Assembly (NCBI RefSeq): GCF_900890705.1
Contig: NZ_CAAHFH010000001.1
Span: 3,658,001 to 3,722,000 of the forward strand
Direction of reading: 5' to 3'
DNA: 64,000 nucleotides
Source of the DNA: Pontiella sulfatireligans
GTDB taxonomy: Bacteria > Verrucomicrobiota > Kiritimatiellia > Kiritimatiellales > Pontiellaceae
In this document: piece by piece, positions 16,529 through 25,451 of the stretch
How positions within the stretch are numbered: the stretch's first letter is position 1
Layout: each line of letters begins with the position of its first letter
Notes under the pieces: generated by a model
The model's database searches: none
What the model was told of the DNA's origin: nothing
Seen by the model: only the letters and a program-made list of their open reading frames with translations
Made by a program: the position numbers and the translations under genes

Positions 16529-16541
16529 TGTTCTGCCTCCA

Positions 16542-16979
16542 TTACTTGCTTTTAACGATCAGCGTCAGGCTTTTCTGGCCAACCACGACCACGGCCTGTC
16601 CCGCTTCAAGAGATTCTTCCGACTCCGCCTTCCACGACGTTCCGTGCGGGAGAATTTTTCCAGGAGCACCGGGCGCAACGGCCTCGGTTACCTTGCCCTC
16701 CTCGCCGGCCAGCCCTTCCGAAAGCCCGTCGCCGGCACCGGCGGTTGCCTTGCCGGCAAAAACCGGTTTGAGAAATCGGCGAAGACCGAACAGCGAAACC
16801 AGCGAAGCAATCGTGAAAACGATCAGCTGCATCGTGAGCGACAGCGGAAGCAGCCATGCAAACAGCGCCGTGACAAGCGCACCAAGGCCAAAGAAAAAGA
16901 GAATCAAGCCCGGCACTGCAAATTCGCAGATCATCAAACCGATGCCGACCAAGGCCCACCAAAACACAGGACTAAACAT
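16542..16979 (-). CDS. nfeD: NfeD-like membrane protein
   Basis: The 145-residue protein begins with a tryptophan-containing membrane hairpin, LVGIGLMICEFAVPGLILFFFGLGALVTALF, diagnostic of the short NfeD type. A second membrane span follows, then a soluble OB-fold C-terminus (about 85-145, GEEGKVTEAVAPGAPGKILPHGTSW). It partners the SPFH protein encoded just downstream. The short form lacks the ClpP-like serine protease domain of long NfeD proteins. Confidence 0.9.
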   Translation of the reverse strand: MFSPVFWWALVGIGLMICEFAVPGLILFFFGLGALVTALFAWLLPLSLTMQLIVFTIASLVSLFGLRRFLKPVFAGKATAGAGDGLSEGLAGEEGKVTEAVAPGAPGKILPHGTSWKAESEESLEAGQAVVVVGQKSLTLIVKSK

Positions 16980-17072
16980 AACCGCCTCCTTCGAATGAAA
17001 AGAAACTTAGAGTATAAGCTTAAATTCTTCGATTACAATAAAGAGGAGGCTTTGTAATGCGGGGAGTGAAAC

Positions 17073-17143
17073 GTGACGATTGAGACTTGATTGCCCCTGC
17101 ATGCTTTCGCGTCTGCAAGGCCAATTCACGTCTCAATCATCAC
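17073..17143. repeat. Inverted repeat between the SDR gene and nfeD
   Basis: GTGACGATTGAGACTTGATTG (17073-17093) and CAATTCACGTCTCAATCATCAC (17122-17143) are imperfect inverted copies, about 18 of 21 bases, around a 28-base loop. It ends just before the SDR stop codon. It could act as an mRNA 3' hairpin for the SDR transcript but lacks a T-run on the minus strand, so a repeat-element origin is as likely. Confidence 0.5.
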
Positions 17144-17147
17144 GCAT

Positions 17148-17969
17148 CTACACCCCGCTGAAGGCGGAGAAGGCGCCGTCGACGGGGACGACGATTCCGG
17201 AAACGAACGACGCGGCGTCGGAGATGAGGTAGTGGATTGTGCCGAAGACCTCTTCCTGCTCGCCGAAGCGGCGGAACGGAGTCTTATTGATCACCTGCTG
17301 GCCGCGCTCGGTGTAGGAGCCGTCTTCGTTGGTGAGCAGTGCACGGTTTTGGTTGCTGATGAAAAAGCCGGGGGCAATGGCATTGACGCGGATTTTATCG
17401 CCATACTTCAGCGCCATCTCGGCGGCCATCCAACGGGTAAAGTTATCGATGGCGGCCTTCGCATTCGAATAGCCGAGCACGCGGGTCAGCGCCTGAGGCG
17501 AAGACATGGAGGAAAAGTTCACCACGCAGCCGAAGCCCTGTTCCTTAAACGCCCTGGCGAACGTCATCGTCGGAAGGACGCTTCCCTTGAGGTTGAGGTC
17601 AAGCACCTTGGAGTAGTCTTCGATCTTCAGGTCGAACACATCCTGGTCGGGGCCGATGGTTGCGCCGGGCATGTTGCCGCCCGCGCCGTTGATGAGCACG
17701 TCGATGCGTCCGCAGGTTTCGAGCACCTTGGCGCAAACCTCGTCGAGCGCGGCTTGGTCGAGCACGTTGCAGGCAAAGCCGCAGCACTTGTCCGAAATCT
17801 TTTTGGCCTCTTCCACGGTCGCATCGACCTTGTCCTGAAACAGATCGAGATAGACCACGAATGCGCCCTGCTCCTGCAGATAGTTTGCGGTTCCGCCAGC
17901 CAGCACACCCGCGGCGCCGGTGACGGCAATGACTTTATCCTGTATGTCGAAAAGGTTTTTCATAAACAA
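17148..17969 (-). CDS. SDR oxidoreductase, D-mannonate oxidoreductase-like
   Basis: The 273-residue protein is a classical SDR: the cofactor loop VTGAAGVLAGGTANYL, NAG-type INGAGGNMPGA, a catalytic Ser in VNFSSMSS, and the YSNAKAA Tyr-x-x-x-Lys. The shape with NLKGSVLPTMTFARAF and an inserted GPDQDVFDLKIED loop is like the SDR-type D-mannonate/fructuronate oxidoreductases of the uronate pathway. Its neighbour is a large secreted GH43-like protein in the same direction, so a role in using sugars released outside the cell is plausible. Exact substrate is inferred. Confidence 0.8.
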   Translation of the reverse strand: MFMKNLFDIQDKVIAVTGAAGVLAGGTANYLQEQGAFVVYLDLFQDKVDATVEEAKKISDKCCGFACNVLDQAALDEVCAKVLETCGRIDVLINGAGGNMPGATIGPDQDVFDLKIEDYSKVLDLNLKGSVLPTMTFARAFKEQGFGCVVNFSSMSSPQALTRVLGYSNAKAAIDNFTRWMAAEMALKYGDKIRVNAIAPGFFISNQNRALLTNEDGSYTERGQQVINKTPFRRFGEQEEVFGTIHYLISDAASFVSGIVVPVDGAFSAFSGV

Positions 17970-18045
17970 CTCCTATTGTTTCCTCAAAGGTTTGAGATAA
18001 GAGCAAAAACAAACCCACCTTTCAAGGGAAAAGCGAGTGGCTGTT

Positions 18046-21015
18046 TTATTCGTCCGGAAGGTGGTACAGGGTGATGCCGTTGAAGAAACAGGGCTGGCCC
18101 TCAGTCAGGAGCCCGACCTGCGAGGCAGGCCACTCGCCTTTAATCGTTAGCATCGGCTGGCCGTTGAGCTCAATGATAACGCGGTCCTTGAGCTTGATGC
18201 AGCGGAAGAAATAACTCGATTCCACCTCAACCGTAATCACCGTTTCCTGAGGCCTGGACATGGTGTCAGAGTCGATGGTGTCGCTGCCAATCTCCTCGTT
18301 GTTGTCTAGGTCTTCGCCGGGGCTGTAGTCGCGGATATAACGGCCCGTTCGGGAGTCGATTACAATGGAGGACGGGATGTAGAGCCCAAATCCGACGTTG
18401 TTCGCAATCTCCGGACGAATGGCAATATGATTATGGATTTCCGGCTTTTGCGCATACGGTTTGGGTTCGTCGGCATCGTAGAAGCGACCGTCGTCCCAGA
18501 GCATCGGTTCACGTCCGCGGTCGAGCTTGGCATAGCGAATGAGCATGTCATCAGACGGCACGAAGAACTCTTGGCGCAAATGTTCAAAGTCGCCTTCGAG
18601 CCAGCGAACGTCCAGCGCGCTGACAACCGACTGTGAGCGGAGCTGGTAGACCCAGGCGGCAATGTCGCGGTAGGCGGTTTCATCGTCGAAAAGATGCCGA
18701 TGCACGATTTGGCGCTGAAGCGTCTTCGCGATCTGACCGATGTCCCGGCCGTTTAATTTTCCAGAAACCAGAAGCTGGCGACCGCGGGTGTCGATTACAG
18801 CCTTGAGATAGTTGTCGCGGTTCGCAAAAACGGGAAAAACGCCGTACAACCGCTCCTTGCCCTCCTCGAGTTTTTCGGTCTCGAGATTCACGGTGAATTC
18901 ATACTGGTCAAGCAGATCGCCCTTAAAGGCGAGGCCTGGAACGGAGTGCCGGCACTGCTCGAGTCCATCGTCTTTGTCGTGCCGCCACTCGCCGCTGGGC
19001 TGGGTGCCGTCCGCCGCCGAGCCCCAGTCGGTGATGTACTCGGCATGCTCGTCCCAGCCAACGGTATAGACCACGCCGTCGAACTCGGCCGCCGCCCCGC
19101 TGCAAAACAGCCCCGGCACGCCGGCGCCGTGGAGTTCCGTGATCAGCGGCTTACCGGGCGTCAGCAGCATTTCGTCGAGCCACACTTCAAAATAGGCGCC
19201 GTTCTTCGTGATGCGCAGCCGATGCAGCGGCGCAGCCGCCGCATCGATGCCCTTCGGCGCTTCAGACCATTGAAAGGCAGATGGCAGCGACTGGCGCCGG
19301 GGTGATCCGCCTCCGGGCTCGAGGTGGTATTCCCACGTGCGCGTAACGGGGTTGATGCCAATCAGCATATCCGTTTTCCCGTCGCTCCAAGCCACCACGC
19401 CGGCCGCACCGCGCATGCCTTTTTCCATAGACGTGATGCGGATGCTGGTTTCAAAGAGATAATTGGCCGCGGGAGGCCGTTTTATATATGCCCGGGCAAG
19501 CCCCTTGGTTTCGGCTTGCCGCATAACGCCGTTCGTGGTCGCCCATGCGCCGCCGGCCGCACTCCAGCGCTCCGCCCATGCAGCGCTTCCGGATGATGCA
19601 AAGGAGTCGGCAAAGGTCGGCTTGGCCGGAGGCGGGTGATAGCCGGGCGTGTTGGCCGTAGTCGGTCCATCGATCACCATCTCGTCGTTGTAGAAAAAGA
19701 CGCGGTCGAGGCCGGTGCCTCGCTGGCCGTTCCACCACGCACGGTAGGCCACCCATTTTTCGAAACCGTTCGGTCCGGTCACGATGCGCGGCGCATCGAG
19801 GCCGTAAACCGTCGGCTCAACCGGTTCATCGCCGGCATCGAACAGGCCGAAATCCAGAAAACGGTAGTCCGCCCTCTTAGGCGCAACAGCATGCACCGCC
19901 AGCAAATTATCGTCTGGTTTGAACGCCCCCGCCGCCGCCTCGGAAATATCGAAATTACTATAGGACAGCGATGGCTCCTTCGATTCGTATACCATTTTCC
20001 CGTTAAGGAACACCTGCACTGCGCCTTCGTGGCGCAACTGCAGCAAGGGCATTTTTAAAGGGCCGCTCGGCAGATCGAATTCACGTCGAACCCAGATCTC
20101 ATTTTCCTTCCATTTGGTGTGGCAGGTAAAAAGCTGGGCCTCGCCCACCTCGGCCGGAAAGCCAAAGCCCCCGTCGCCGGTGCGCCACCCCGAAAGCTTG
20201 CTTCCGGGAACCGCCCAATTCTTATCCGGCCGCTTCGTGGTATAGCGTGCTTTCCATGGTGCATACGCCGCCGTGGGCAGCACCGCGGCATAGGTGCGAG
20301 CCAACCGTTCGACATTGCGGGCCAGCACCGGGTCGGCAAGCTTGTCGGGGTTTTCAAAACGGCGCGGATTCTCGTTCATCGCCACACCGATTTCACGCAG
20401 ACCGGTGCGAGGCCCCGGATGATTGGCGGCGTAGAGCAAGTAGTAGCTGCCGCGGTAGTCGAGAATTTCCGGTTCCCCCAGATCGGCGCTGTCGAGCGAA
20501 TCCCACATACCGCGCCGGCCGTCGAGCAGCTCCGTTGCGCGGTCGGCCGTCTTCCACGGCGAGGCATAGCGCTGCAACCAAATTTCGCCCTCCTTCTTGC
20601 TGCCCAGACGGCGGTTGACGGAAAACAACGCGCCGCTTTTATCCTGGAACAGCCGCATCTGTTCGCCGGAGAGGCCCGCCTTGCGAATCGCGGAAAACGG
20701 CGCGAGCGGTTCGGCGCCGGCGGCAAAGCCTTTGCCCTCAGCATATAAATAAAAGAGCCCGTTCCGGTAGGCCAAATCATAGGGGCCGCCGATCTCTGGC
20801 GGTAAGACGGCGACCGGCGACGTCCAGTCCTGCAGATTCGACGATCCGAGCATCTGTCCGTTGGTCTGAGCACTCATGGCGTAGAACGAACCGTTGTAGC
20901 GCACAAGCGAACCATCAAGCTCAACCGGAAGCGGATTGTCCACCGACCACGCCGAACCTCCGGCAAACAGTCCCATCAATCCCCAGAAAAACAACCTCAT
21001 CAAGCCAGCCTTCAT
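18046..21015 (-). CDS. Large secreted GH43-like multidomain protein
   Basis: The 989-residue protein has a signal peptide (to about residue 24). Residues about 30-260 form a five-blade beta-propeller of the GH43/GH32 type, seen in LVRYNGSFYAMSAQT, NLQDWTSP, GPYDLAYRNGLFYLYA and EPEILDYRGSYYLLYAAN. A galactose-binding-like module follows (about 270-420, WVRREFDLP, VFLNGKMVYES), then two concanavalin-type beta-sandwich modules (about 480-660 and 680-980). Propeller acids are present (DLGEPEILD) but I cannot prove an intact catalytic triad. It is probably a periplasmic or extracellular enzyme on plant or algal polysaccharide, feeding the uronate-type SDR downstream. Confidence 0.68.
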   Translation of the reverse strand: MKAGLMRLFFWGLMGLFAGGSAWSVDNPLPVELDGSLVRYNGSFYAMSAQTNGQMLGSSNLQDWTSPVAVLPPEIGGPYDLAYRNGLFYLYAEGKGFAAGAEPLAPFSAIRKAGLSGEQMRLFQDKSGALFSVNRRLGSKKEGEIWLQRYASPWKTADRATELLDGRRGMWDSLDSADLGEPEILDYRGSYYLLYAANHPGPRTGLREIGVAMNENPRRFENPDKLADPVLARNVERLARTYAAVLPTAAYAPWKARYTTKRPDKNWAVPGSKLSGWRTGDGGFGFPAEVGEAQLFTCHTKWKENEIWVRREFDLPSGPLKMPLLQLRHEGAVQVFLNGKMVYESKEPSLSYSNFDISEAAAGAFKPDDNLLAVHAVAPKRADYRFLDFGLFDAGDEPVEPTVYGLDAPRIVTGPNGFEKWVAYRAWWNGQRGTGLDRVFFYNDEMVIDGPTTANTPGYHPPPAKPTFADSFASSGSAAWAERWSAAGGAWATTNGVMRQAETKGLARAYIKRPPAANYLFETSIRITSMEKGMRGAAGVVAWSDGKTDMLIGINPVTRTWEYHLEPGGGSPRRQSLPSAFQWSEAPKGIDAAAAPLHRLRITKNGAYFEVWLDEMLLTPGKPLITELHGAGVPGLFCSGAAAEFDGVVYTVGWDEHAEYITDWGSAADGTQPSGEWRHDKDDGLEQCRHSVPGLAFKGDLLDQYEFTVNLETEKLEEGKERLYGVFPVFANRDNYLKAVIDTRGRQLLVSGKLNGRDIGQIAKTLQRQIVHRHLFDDETAYRDIAAWVYQLRSQSVVSALDVRWLEGDFEHLRQEFFVPSDDMLIRYAKLDRGREPMLWDDGRFYDADEPKPYAQKPEIHNHIAIRPEIANNVGFGLYIPSSIVIDSRTGRYIRDYSPGEDLDNNEEIGSDTIDSDTMSRPQETVITVEVESSYFFRCIKLKDRVIIELNGQPMLTIKGEWPASQVGLLTEGQPCFFNGITLYHLPDE

Positions 21016-21128
21016 TTCCTCTCTCCAAAATTCGCCGGACTACGTCCGTTGCTGGCGAGACTATCCCGTACCCGCCCTCCGTTTGCCAGCCGATTTCTAC
21101 ATTTCTCTGACCAACAACCACTGTGCTT

Positions 21129-21200
21129 AACCACGAAATACACCAAATACACGAAAGCAAGGCTGCGAGGAGCATATGATCTTTCGTGTATTTCGTGGTT
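21129..21200. repeat. Inverted repeat of the AACCACGAAATACAC type
   Basis: AACCACGAAATACACCAAAT (from 21129, continuing ACACGAAAG to 21157) is matched by CTTTCGTGTATTTCGTGGTT at 21181-21200. The stem of up to 20 bp encloses a short loop. The same AACCAC..ACAC..ACAC pattern occurs at 23503 and inside pabBC (43671-43704). It lies between two divergent genes and is probably a dispersed non-autonomous repeat. Confidence 0.6.
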
Positions 21201-21278
21201 TTACTACGCTGGCGTGTCTGGAGAATGGTGACGGTTTCCGGTTTACTCCAACCACCCGATCCACCATTTTTCTAAACC

Positions 21279-21662
21279 ATGGGAACAAGAAAGAGAATAC
21301 CGCTGCTCATCGCGGGCTTTGCGCTGACCGCGCTGGCGGCGGTCGGCATATTTCTGCCGCTGCTCCCCACCACGCCGCTGCTCCTGCTCGCCGCCGCCTG
21401 CTTTGCCAACTCGTCCGAAAAATGCCACCGCTGGCTCATGGAACACAACCTCTTTGGCCCCATCATCCGCAACTGGCACGAAAACCGGTGCATGCCCCGT
21501 AAAGCCAAAATCATCGCCGTCGCCTCCATCATCGTATTCGGCACCTACGCCGTCGGCTTCGCCATCGACAACCTTTACGTCCGCATCGCCGGAACCCTCA
21601 TCCTGCTCATCGGCCTCGTCACCGTGCTGCGAATCAAGGTGTGCGATGGAAATCAGGAATAA
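21279..21662 (+). CDS. ybaN: YbaN/DUF454 family inner-membrane protein
   Basis: The 127-residue protein has the DUF454 pattern: an N-terminal hydrophobic hairpin with LAAVGIFLPLLPTTPLLLLAAACFANSS, then HRWLMEHNLFGPIIRNWHENRCMPRKAK, and two closing membrane spans (about 80-115). Function is unknown; it is a small inner-membrane protein found across many phyla. The gene stands alone, diverging from the GH43-like gene. Confidence 0.9.
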   Translation: MGTRKRIPLLIAGFALTALAAVGIFLPLLPTTPLLLLAAACFANSSEKCHRWLMEHNLFGPIIRNWHENRCMPRKAKIIAVASIIVFGTYAVGFAIDNLYVRIAGTLILLIGLVTVLRIKVCDGNQE

Positions 21663-21684
21663 CTGGAACGGGTTCCATCACGAT

Positions 21685-22161
21685 TTATGAATCGCTGAGC
21701 GGCAGGACAACCTCAGATGGCCGGTTGGGGTTGTTTTTTCTTATCTCGGCAATGGTTTGGGTAATGTCTCTTAAAATTCGGTACTTCTTGTATCTTTCAC
21801 CTGAACGTACAGATATGTGCTGTGATCCTATGACCACGTATTCTTCTCTTGAGTCAGAATGATATATAGTTAAGGAGTAATTACCTCCAAATTTGAGTAA
21901 CTGTGGATAATGCCATCCGCCGTTAATTGATCGAATGACTCTATGTGCCTCATCTGATTTTCCACTTAAGTTTATTACTGGGGATACACCAGGAGGAATG
22001 AAGTTACCTTCATGAATTATGATTTCTGTGATGTCATCATCACTGATTGATGGTCTGTCCCACCAATATCCATATGTCATGTGAAAGAAGAAAAGTCCTG
22101 CTGAAACGGCAAGAATCGACAGGGAAATAATGATTACTCGCATGACTCTTTTCTTTTTCAT
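21685..22161 (-). CDS. Membrane-anchored protein of unknown function
   Basis: The 158-residue protein has a basic start (KKKRVMR) and one membrane anchor (about 8-27). A soluble part follows with short beta-strands (DITEIIIHEGNFIPP, YSLTIYHSDSREEYVVIGS) and a helical C-terminus. I do not recognise a family. Its AT-rich sequence differs from the neighbours, a sign of recent acquisition. It is convergent with ybaN, with only 22 bases between the stop codons. Confidence 0.55.
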   Translation of the reverse strand: MKKKRVMRVIIISLSILAVSAGLFFFHMTYGYWWDRPSISDDDITEIIIHEGNFIPPGVSPVINLSGKSDEAHRVIRSINGGWHYPQLLKFGGNYSLTIYHSDSREEYVVIGSQHISVRSGERYKKYRILRDITQTIAEIRKNNPNRPSEVVLPLSDS

Positions 22162-22364
22162 TATTTATCTGTCCCCAATATATTATTGATTGGCAAGTCT
22201 GCCTGATATCCGGATGTTGACTACATAATCGGGCAGAAATGCCTATTCTCAATATTCAATATCAATCCGCTGTTTCTTCAAAAGAAGACGATGGTGACTG
22301 GAGGATTTTGAGGCAAGGGAATTAGAGGGGATTGTTGGGAAGGATACAGGTCACGCCTCACGGC

Positions 22365-22991
22365 TCAATCATCATTTCCTTTAACCATCGGAACAAAGCG
22401 GACATGCATGTCGGGGATCTCACGAAACGTGTCGCCGGTTTTTTCGAGGATAACGAGCTGCTGGATGCCGGTTCCGACGGGCAGAATCATGCGGCCGCCG
22501 TCCTTGAGCTGCTTCACGAGCTCCTTCGGAATTTTGTCGGGGGCGCAGGTGACGATGACGGCGTCGAAGAGCGCGTGTTCCGGCCAGCCTTTATATCCGT
22601 CGCCGGTTTTAACTTCGACGGTTTTATAGCCTTCGGCGGCGAGCACGGCGCGGGCGTGATCGGAGAGTTCGGGAATGATTTCAATGCTGTAGACCTTGGC
22701 GCCGAGCTCGGCGAGCACCGCGGCCTGGTAGCCGGATCCGGTGCCGATTTCGAGGATCCGCATACCGGGCTTCACTTCGATGCGCTGGGTCATGTAGGCC
22801 ACAATGAAAGGCTGCGAGATGGTTTGCCCGTGGCCGATCGGGCACGGGTGGTCACCGTATGGATCGCGTCCCCGAAGCGCTTCGGGAATGTAGACGTGGC
22901 GCCGCACCTTGCCCATGGCTTCGATGACGCGCCCGTCCTTCACGCCTTGCTGCTTAAGAACGGCCACCATCATCTTGCGTTGCACATCCAT
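22365..22991 (-). CDS. pcm: Protein-L-isoaspartate O-methyltransferase
   Basis: From the ATG at 22991 the protein has 208 residues with the PIMT signatures: VRRHVYIPEAL, CPIGHGQTISQPFIVAYMTQ and motif I ILEIGTGSGYQAAVLAEL, then AVIVTCAPDKIPKELVKQL. It repairs isoaspartyl sites by methylation with SAM. AAAGGAGGT stands 6 bases before this ATG, which decides the start. The frame is open further upstream and reads a short hydrophobic stretch with a Cys (WLTSSC), so a secreted form from an upstream non-ATG start cannot be excluded. Confidence 0.93.
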   Translation of the reverse strand: MDVQRKMMVAVLKQQGVKDGRVIEAMGKVRRHVYIPEALRGRDPYGDHPCPIGHGQTISQPFIVAYMTQRIEVKPGMRILEIGTGSGYQAAVLAELGAKVYSIEIIPELSDHARAVLAAEGYKTVEVKTGDGYKGWPEHALFDAVIVTCAPDKIPKELVKQLKDGGRMILPVGTGIQQLVILEKTGDTFREIPDMHVRFVPMVKGNDD

Positions 22992-23049
22992 AGGGACCTC
23001 CTTTGCCGAACAACTGGAGGTTAGCCACATGATTGAGATGAACAAGAGC

Positions 23050-23118
23050 AATCTAGCGCAAAGGACGCAAAGAAAGAAGCCTTGGTCTCTTGCGCTTCTC
23101 TGCGTTCTCTCGCGGCCA
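23050..23118. repeat. Inverted repeat of the GCGCAAAGGACGCAAAGA type
   Basis: GCGCAAAGGACGCAAAGA, from about 23056, is mirrored by CTTGCGCTTCTCTGCGTTCT further right (to about 23115), forming an imperfect stem with a loop of about 15 bases. It lies upstream of pcm in the gap to the UPF0045 gene. The triple ACGCAAAG-like pattern resembles the other dispersed repeats here. Confidence 0.45.
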
Positions 23119-23124
23119 AAAAAA

Positions 23125-23427
23125 CTAGCCCTGCTGCTTAGCCACCACGCTGTTGACCTTGTCTTCAAGCGACTGCTCCCGGTCGGTTCGGGTTCCGAGC
23201 TTAATGTTGGTGTGGATCCTTGGCGCACCCATGCCATGCACTTTTTCGTGGCACGCCTTGACCGCAGCGAATACTTCGTCCCACTCGCCTTCGATGTTGG
23301 TTCCATTGGCATGCAAGGCGGTCTTCAGCCCGGGGCGGTTGAGCACGTCTTCGCACGCCGCCACATATTTCGAGAGCGAGATGCCCACGCCAATCGGAAC
23401 AATGGTTAAATCAACAATGACCTTCAT
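23125..23427 (-). CDS. MTH1187/UPF0045 family thiamine-binding protein
   Basis: The 100-residue protein begins VIVDLTIVPIGVGISLSKYVA and continues NGTNIEGEWDEVFAAVKACHEKVHGMGAPRIHTNIKLGTR, the complete MTH1187 pattern. Family members are small ferredoxin-like-fold proteins, some of which bind thiamine or its precursors. Nothing in the context confirms that role here. An AAGGAGAT ribosome site precedes the ATG. Confidence 0.88.
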   Translation of the reverse strand: MKVIVDLTIVPIGVGISLSKYVAACEDVLNRPGLKTALHANGTNIEGEWDEVFAAVKACHEKVHGMGAPRIHTNIKLGTRTDREQSLEDKVNSVVAKQQG

Positions 23428-23499
23428 AATCGGAATCTCCTTATCAACGAAGGAAGGTTAGCAAAATACGCCGAAATGTCGAGCCAAGGGCGTGAAAGC

Positions 23500-23712
23500 T
23501 TCACCACGGAAACACGGAGGCACAGAGCAAAAAAATCTAGAGCACCCTCAAGAAAACTACAGTGGTTCGACGGAGAACTTATTGGACGGGACTATTCGCG
23601 CCATACCGGAACGGCATAGTCCTGTCATCCAATGATCCTGTCCTCTTTCTACGATGCAATCGTATAGGGTAAATCCATCAAAACTCCTGACCTCCGTGTC
23701 TCCGCGGCATAA
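23500..23712. repeat. About 210-bp element with terminal inverted repeats and an internal long hairpin
   Basis: ACCACGGAAACACGGAGG (23503-23520) is mirrored by CCTCCGTGTCTCCGCGG (23690-23706). Between them, ATTGGACGGGACTAT (23581-23595) pairs with ATAGTCCTGTCATCCAAT (23616-23633), forming a long bulged stem. No gene is present. The layout is that of a small non-autonomous (MITE-like) element; the internal stem could be transcribed as a structured RNA. This explains most of the gene-free stretch 23428-23763. Confidence 0.5.
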
Positions 23713-23763
23713 ACCGTTTTGTATTCATTCGCATTGAGCACAACACAATGGCAACCTGTTCCA

Positions 23764-24216
23764 ATGAATGCTGAACAGCTCGAAAACCTCTTCAAAGACA
23801 TTGCCCCTGCACAAGCGCTGCAGATCAAACCAACGCACTATGCCAACGGGAAGCTTGAACTGACTGCCCCGCTGAAACCCAACCTGAACGACAAGGGCAC
23901 CGGCTTTGCAGGAAGCATTTCTTCGATGCTGGTTCTCGCCGGTTGGGCGGTGATCACGATTGGTCTGAAAGAGGCCGACCTTGATGCGGAGGTGATGGTC
24001 GTGAAAAGCGAAACCGAATATTCCGGCCCGGTTCAATCCGAGCTCAAAGCGGAAGCATCCGTTAGTCCATCGGAAATGGCCCGCGTTTCCCAAGAGCTTG
24101 AAAAACGCGGACGCAGTCGTCTGACCGTTCAAAGCCGAATGGGAACGAGCGCCTGCATGACTGCATCCTACGCCATCATTTCCAGAGGCTGGAATCCGCT
24201 CAACAGCGGTATTTAA
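23764..24216 (+). CDS. YiiD_C-type thioesterase-domain protein
   Basis: The 150-residue protein has the hotdog-fold pattern of the YiiD C-terminal putative thioesterase: LELTAPLKPNLNDKGTGFAGSISSMLVLAGWAVI, then VVKSETEYSGPVQSELKAEA and a SRLTVQS strand. It should hydrolyse an acyl-thioester, substrate unknown; in Escherichia coli the same domain is fused to an acetyltransferase, absent here. ATG at 23764 gives the family-like start; a TTG 15 codons upstream is less likely. Confidence 0.8.
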   Translation: MNAEQLENLFKDIAPAQALQIKPTHYANGKLELTAPLKPNLNDKGTGFAGSISSMLVLAGWAVITIGLKEADLDAEVMVVKSETEYSGPVQSELKAEASVSPSEMARVSQELEKRGRSRLTVQSRMGTSACMTASYAIISRGWNPLNSGI

Positions 24217-25027
24217 TACAGCTCCTCAACCAGCTCGTCATATACCTTTATCATCTCGGAGGTCAAAGCGTGGCGGAACGCCACCAGGCATGATGATTCC
24301 GCCCTAGTGCTTCCACGGACGGGAACGGGTAGTAGAGCAACCGATCCTGATCCCCGATATAGTACCCGTTTTTGATATGGTTCCACCGGAAGGTCAGTTG
24401 CCGGGTTCGGTCGGCCGTCTTGGAGGGTTTGTCCACCGCATCCAGTTCCTCGAAGCACTCCTTGATCCGGGCGGGAAGATTATGAATGGCCGGCGAGCCT
24501 TCAGCGGTTTTGTCGGCACCAATAATGGCGGCCGGATCCAGTTGTGCGAAGAATATTTTCGGCACGCACAAGGGCGAGCCCGGATTGGTGGCAAACTTAG
24601 TGAAGACCATGGGATCAAACTTGCTGGCGATCAGCGGATGAACCGGGCATAGCTCATCATAGAGATAGTGCGCGTCCGGGAACGCCGTTGGAAGTTCGCC
24701 CTGCTCCAAAACCAGCACCTGCCCGTCCCGGGTGGTGAGGTATAGCTTTCCAAGCACCTCCAGCGGGATGTGCTCCATCACACGGTAGACCCCGAGATAG
24801 AGCGACCGCTTGGGCGATCCATCCGCGTGCGCGACGCAACGCTCCGGCACGATCCCCATATTGAAGAATTCAGAACTGAAATCCGGATCGATTTCAAAGT
24901 AGATCGCCACACCGCTCGAACGCTTATGCGAACCCACCGCCAGATAACGGCCAAACTCTTCCGCCGGCAGCATGGAAGCCACCAAAGCTTCGGGAACCAC
25001 CGACAAATATAGATGATGTTTTTCCAT
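24213..25027 (-). pseudogene. Protein of unknown function with a likely frameshift near its end
   Basis: From the ATG at 25027 a 254-residue frame runs to 24263: HHLYLSVVPEALVASMLPAEEFGRYLAVGSH, then RSLYLGVYRVMEHIPLEVLGKLYL and YYIGDQDRLLYYPFPSVEAL. Its last residues (GRNHHAWWRSATL) look like out-of-frame sequence. The adjacent frame continues with SSCLVAFRHALTSEMIKVYDELVEELY to a stop at 24213, a credible protein C-terminus. A one- or two-base indel at about 24290-24310 would join them into a protein of about 270 residues. The family is unknown to me; the sequence suggests a cytoplasmic protein. A sequencing error is as likely as a real mutation. Confidence 0.55.
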
Positions 25028-25115
25028 TTTTCATTCTCCTGTTGCTAAGCATTCTAAACCCGCAACGTCATCTTGGTTGCAAGCCCCCGGGCTTTCAAGG
25101 TGCAACTCTGTTATT

Positions 25116-25442
25116 CTAGAAACCCTCGATCAGCTCATAGTATTGCTTAATCGTCTCGACCGATTTCATGGCGATTTCATAAAACACCACGCTCAGTGCC
25201 AGCACCACCACCGTCCATACGATCCTGGCCGTCCAGCTCATGCCGGGCCGCCACCAGATCAGCGACAAGGCCAAGGGGCCGACGCAGCAAAACGAGACGA
25301 CGATGAACGAGGTGCTGAAATAGAAAGGCACCTTCGCCTTCGGCGGTGCGGGCACTTGGCGGCCATCCAGAAATTCACCGCAGTGCTTGCACTTGATCGC
25401 CTCGTCTTGGATTTCCTCCGCGCAGAATGGACACTTTTTCAT
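25116..25442 (-). CDS. Zinc-ribbon membrane protein
   Basis: The 108-residue protein starts [27 protein letters not shown], a C4 zinc ribbon of the zinc_ribbon_2 type. Two membrane segments follow (about 40-62 and 71-92) and a short amphipathic end. Such proteins are common and of unknown function. It is the last gene of the long operon, 9 bases after tatA, so it may work with the membrane complex encoded upstream, but that is guilt by position only. Confidence 0.7.
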   Translation of the reverse strand: MKKCPFCAEEIQDEAIKCKHCGEFLDGRQVPAPPKAKVPFYFSTSFIVVSFCCVGPLALSLIWWRPGMSWTARIVWTVVVLALSVVFYEIAMKSVETIKQYYELIEGF

Positions 25443-25451
25443 GGAATTATC

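Noticed and set aside
22991..23312. An N-terminal extension of pcm giving a secreted lipoprotein form.
   Set aside because: A strong AAAGGAGGT ribosome site stands before the ATG at 22991, and the upstream frame lies in a repeat; it is kept only as an alternative.
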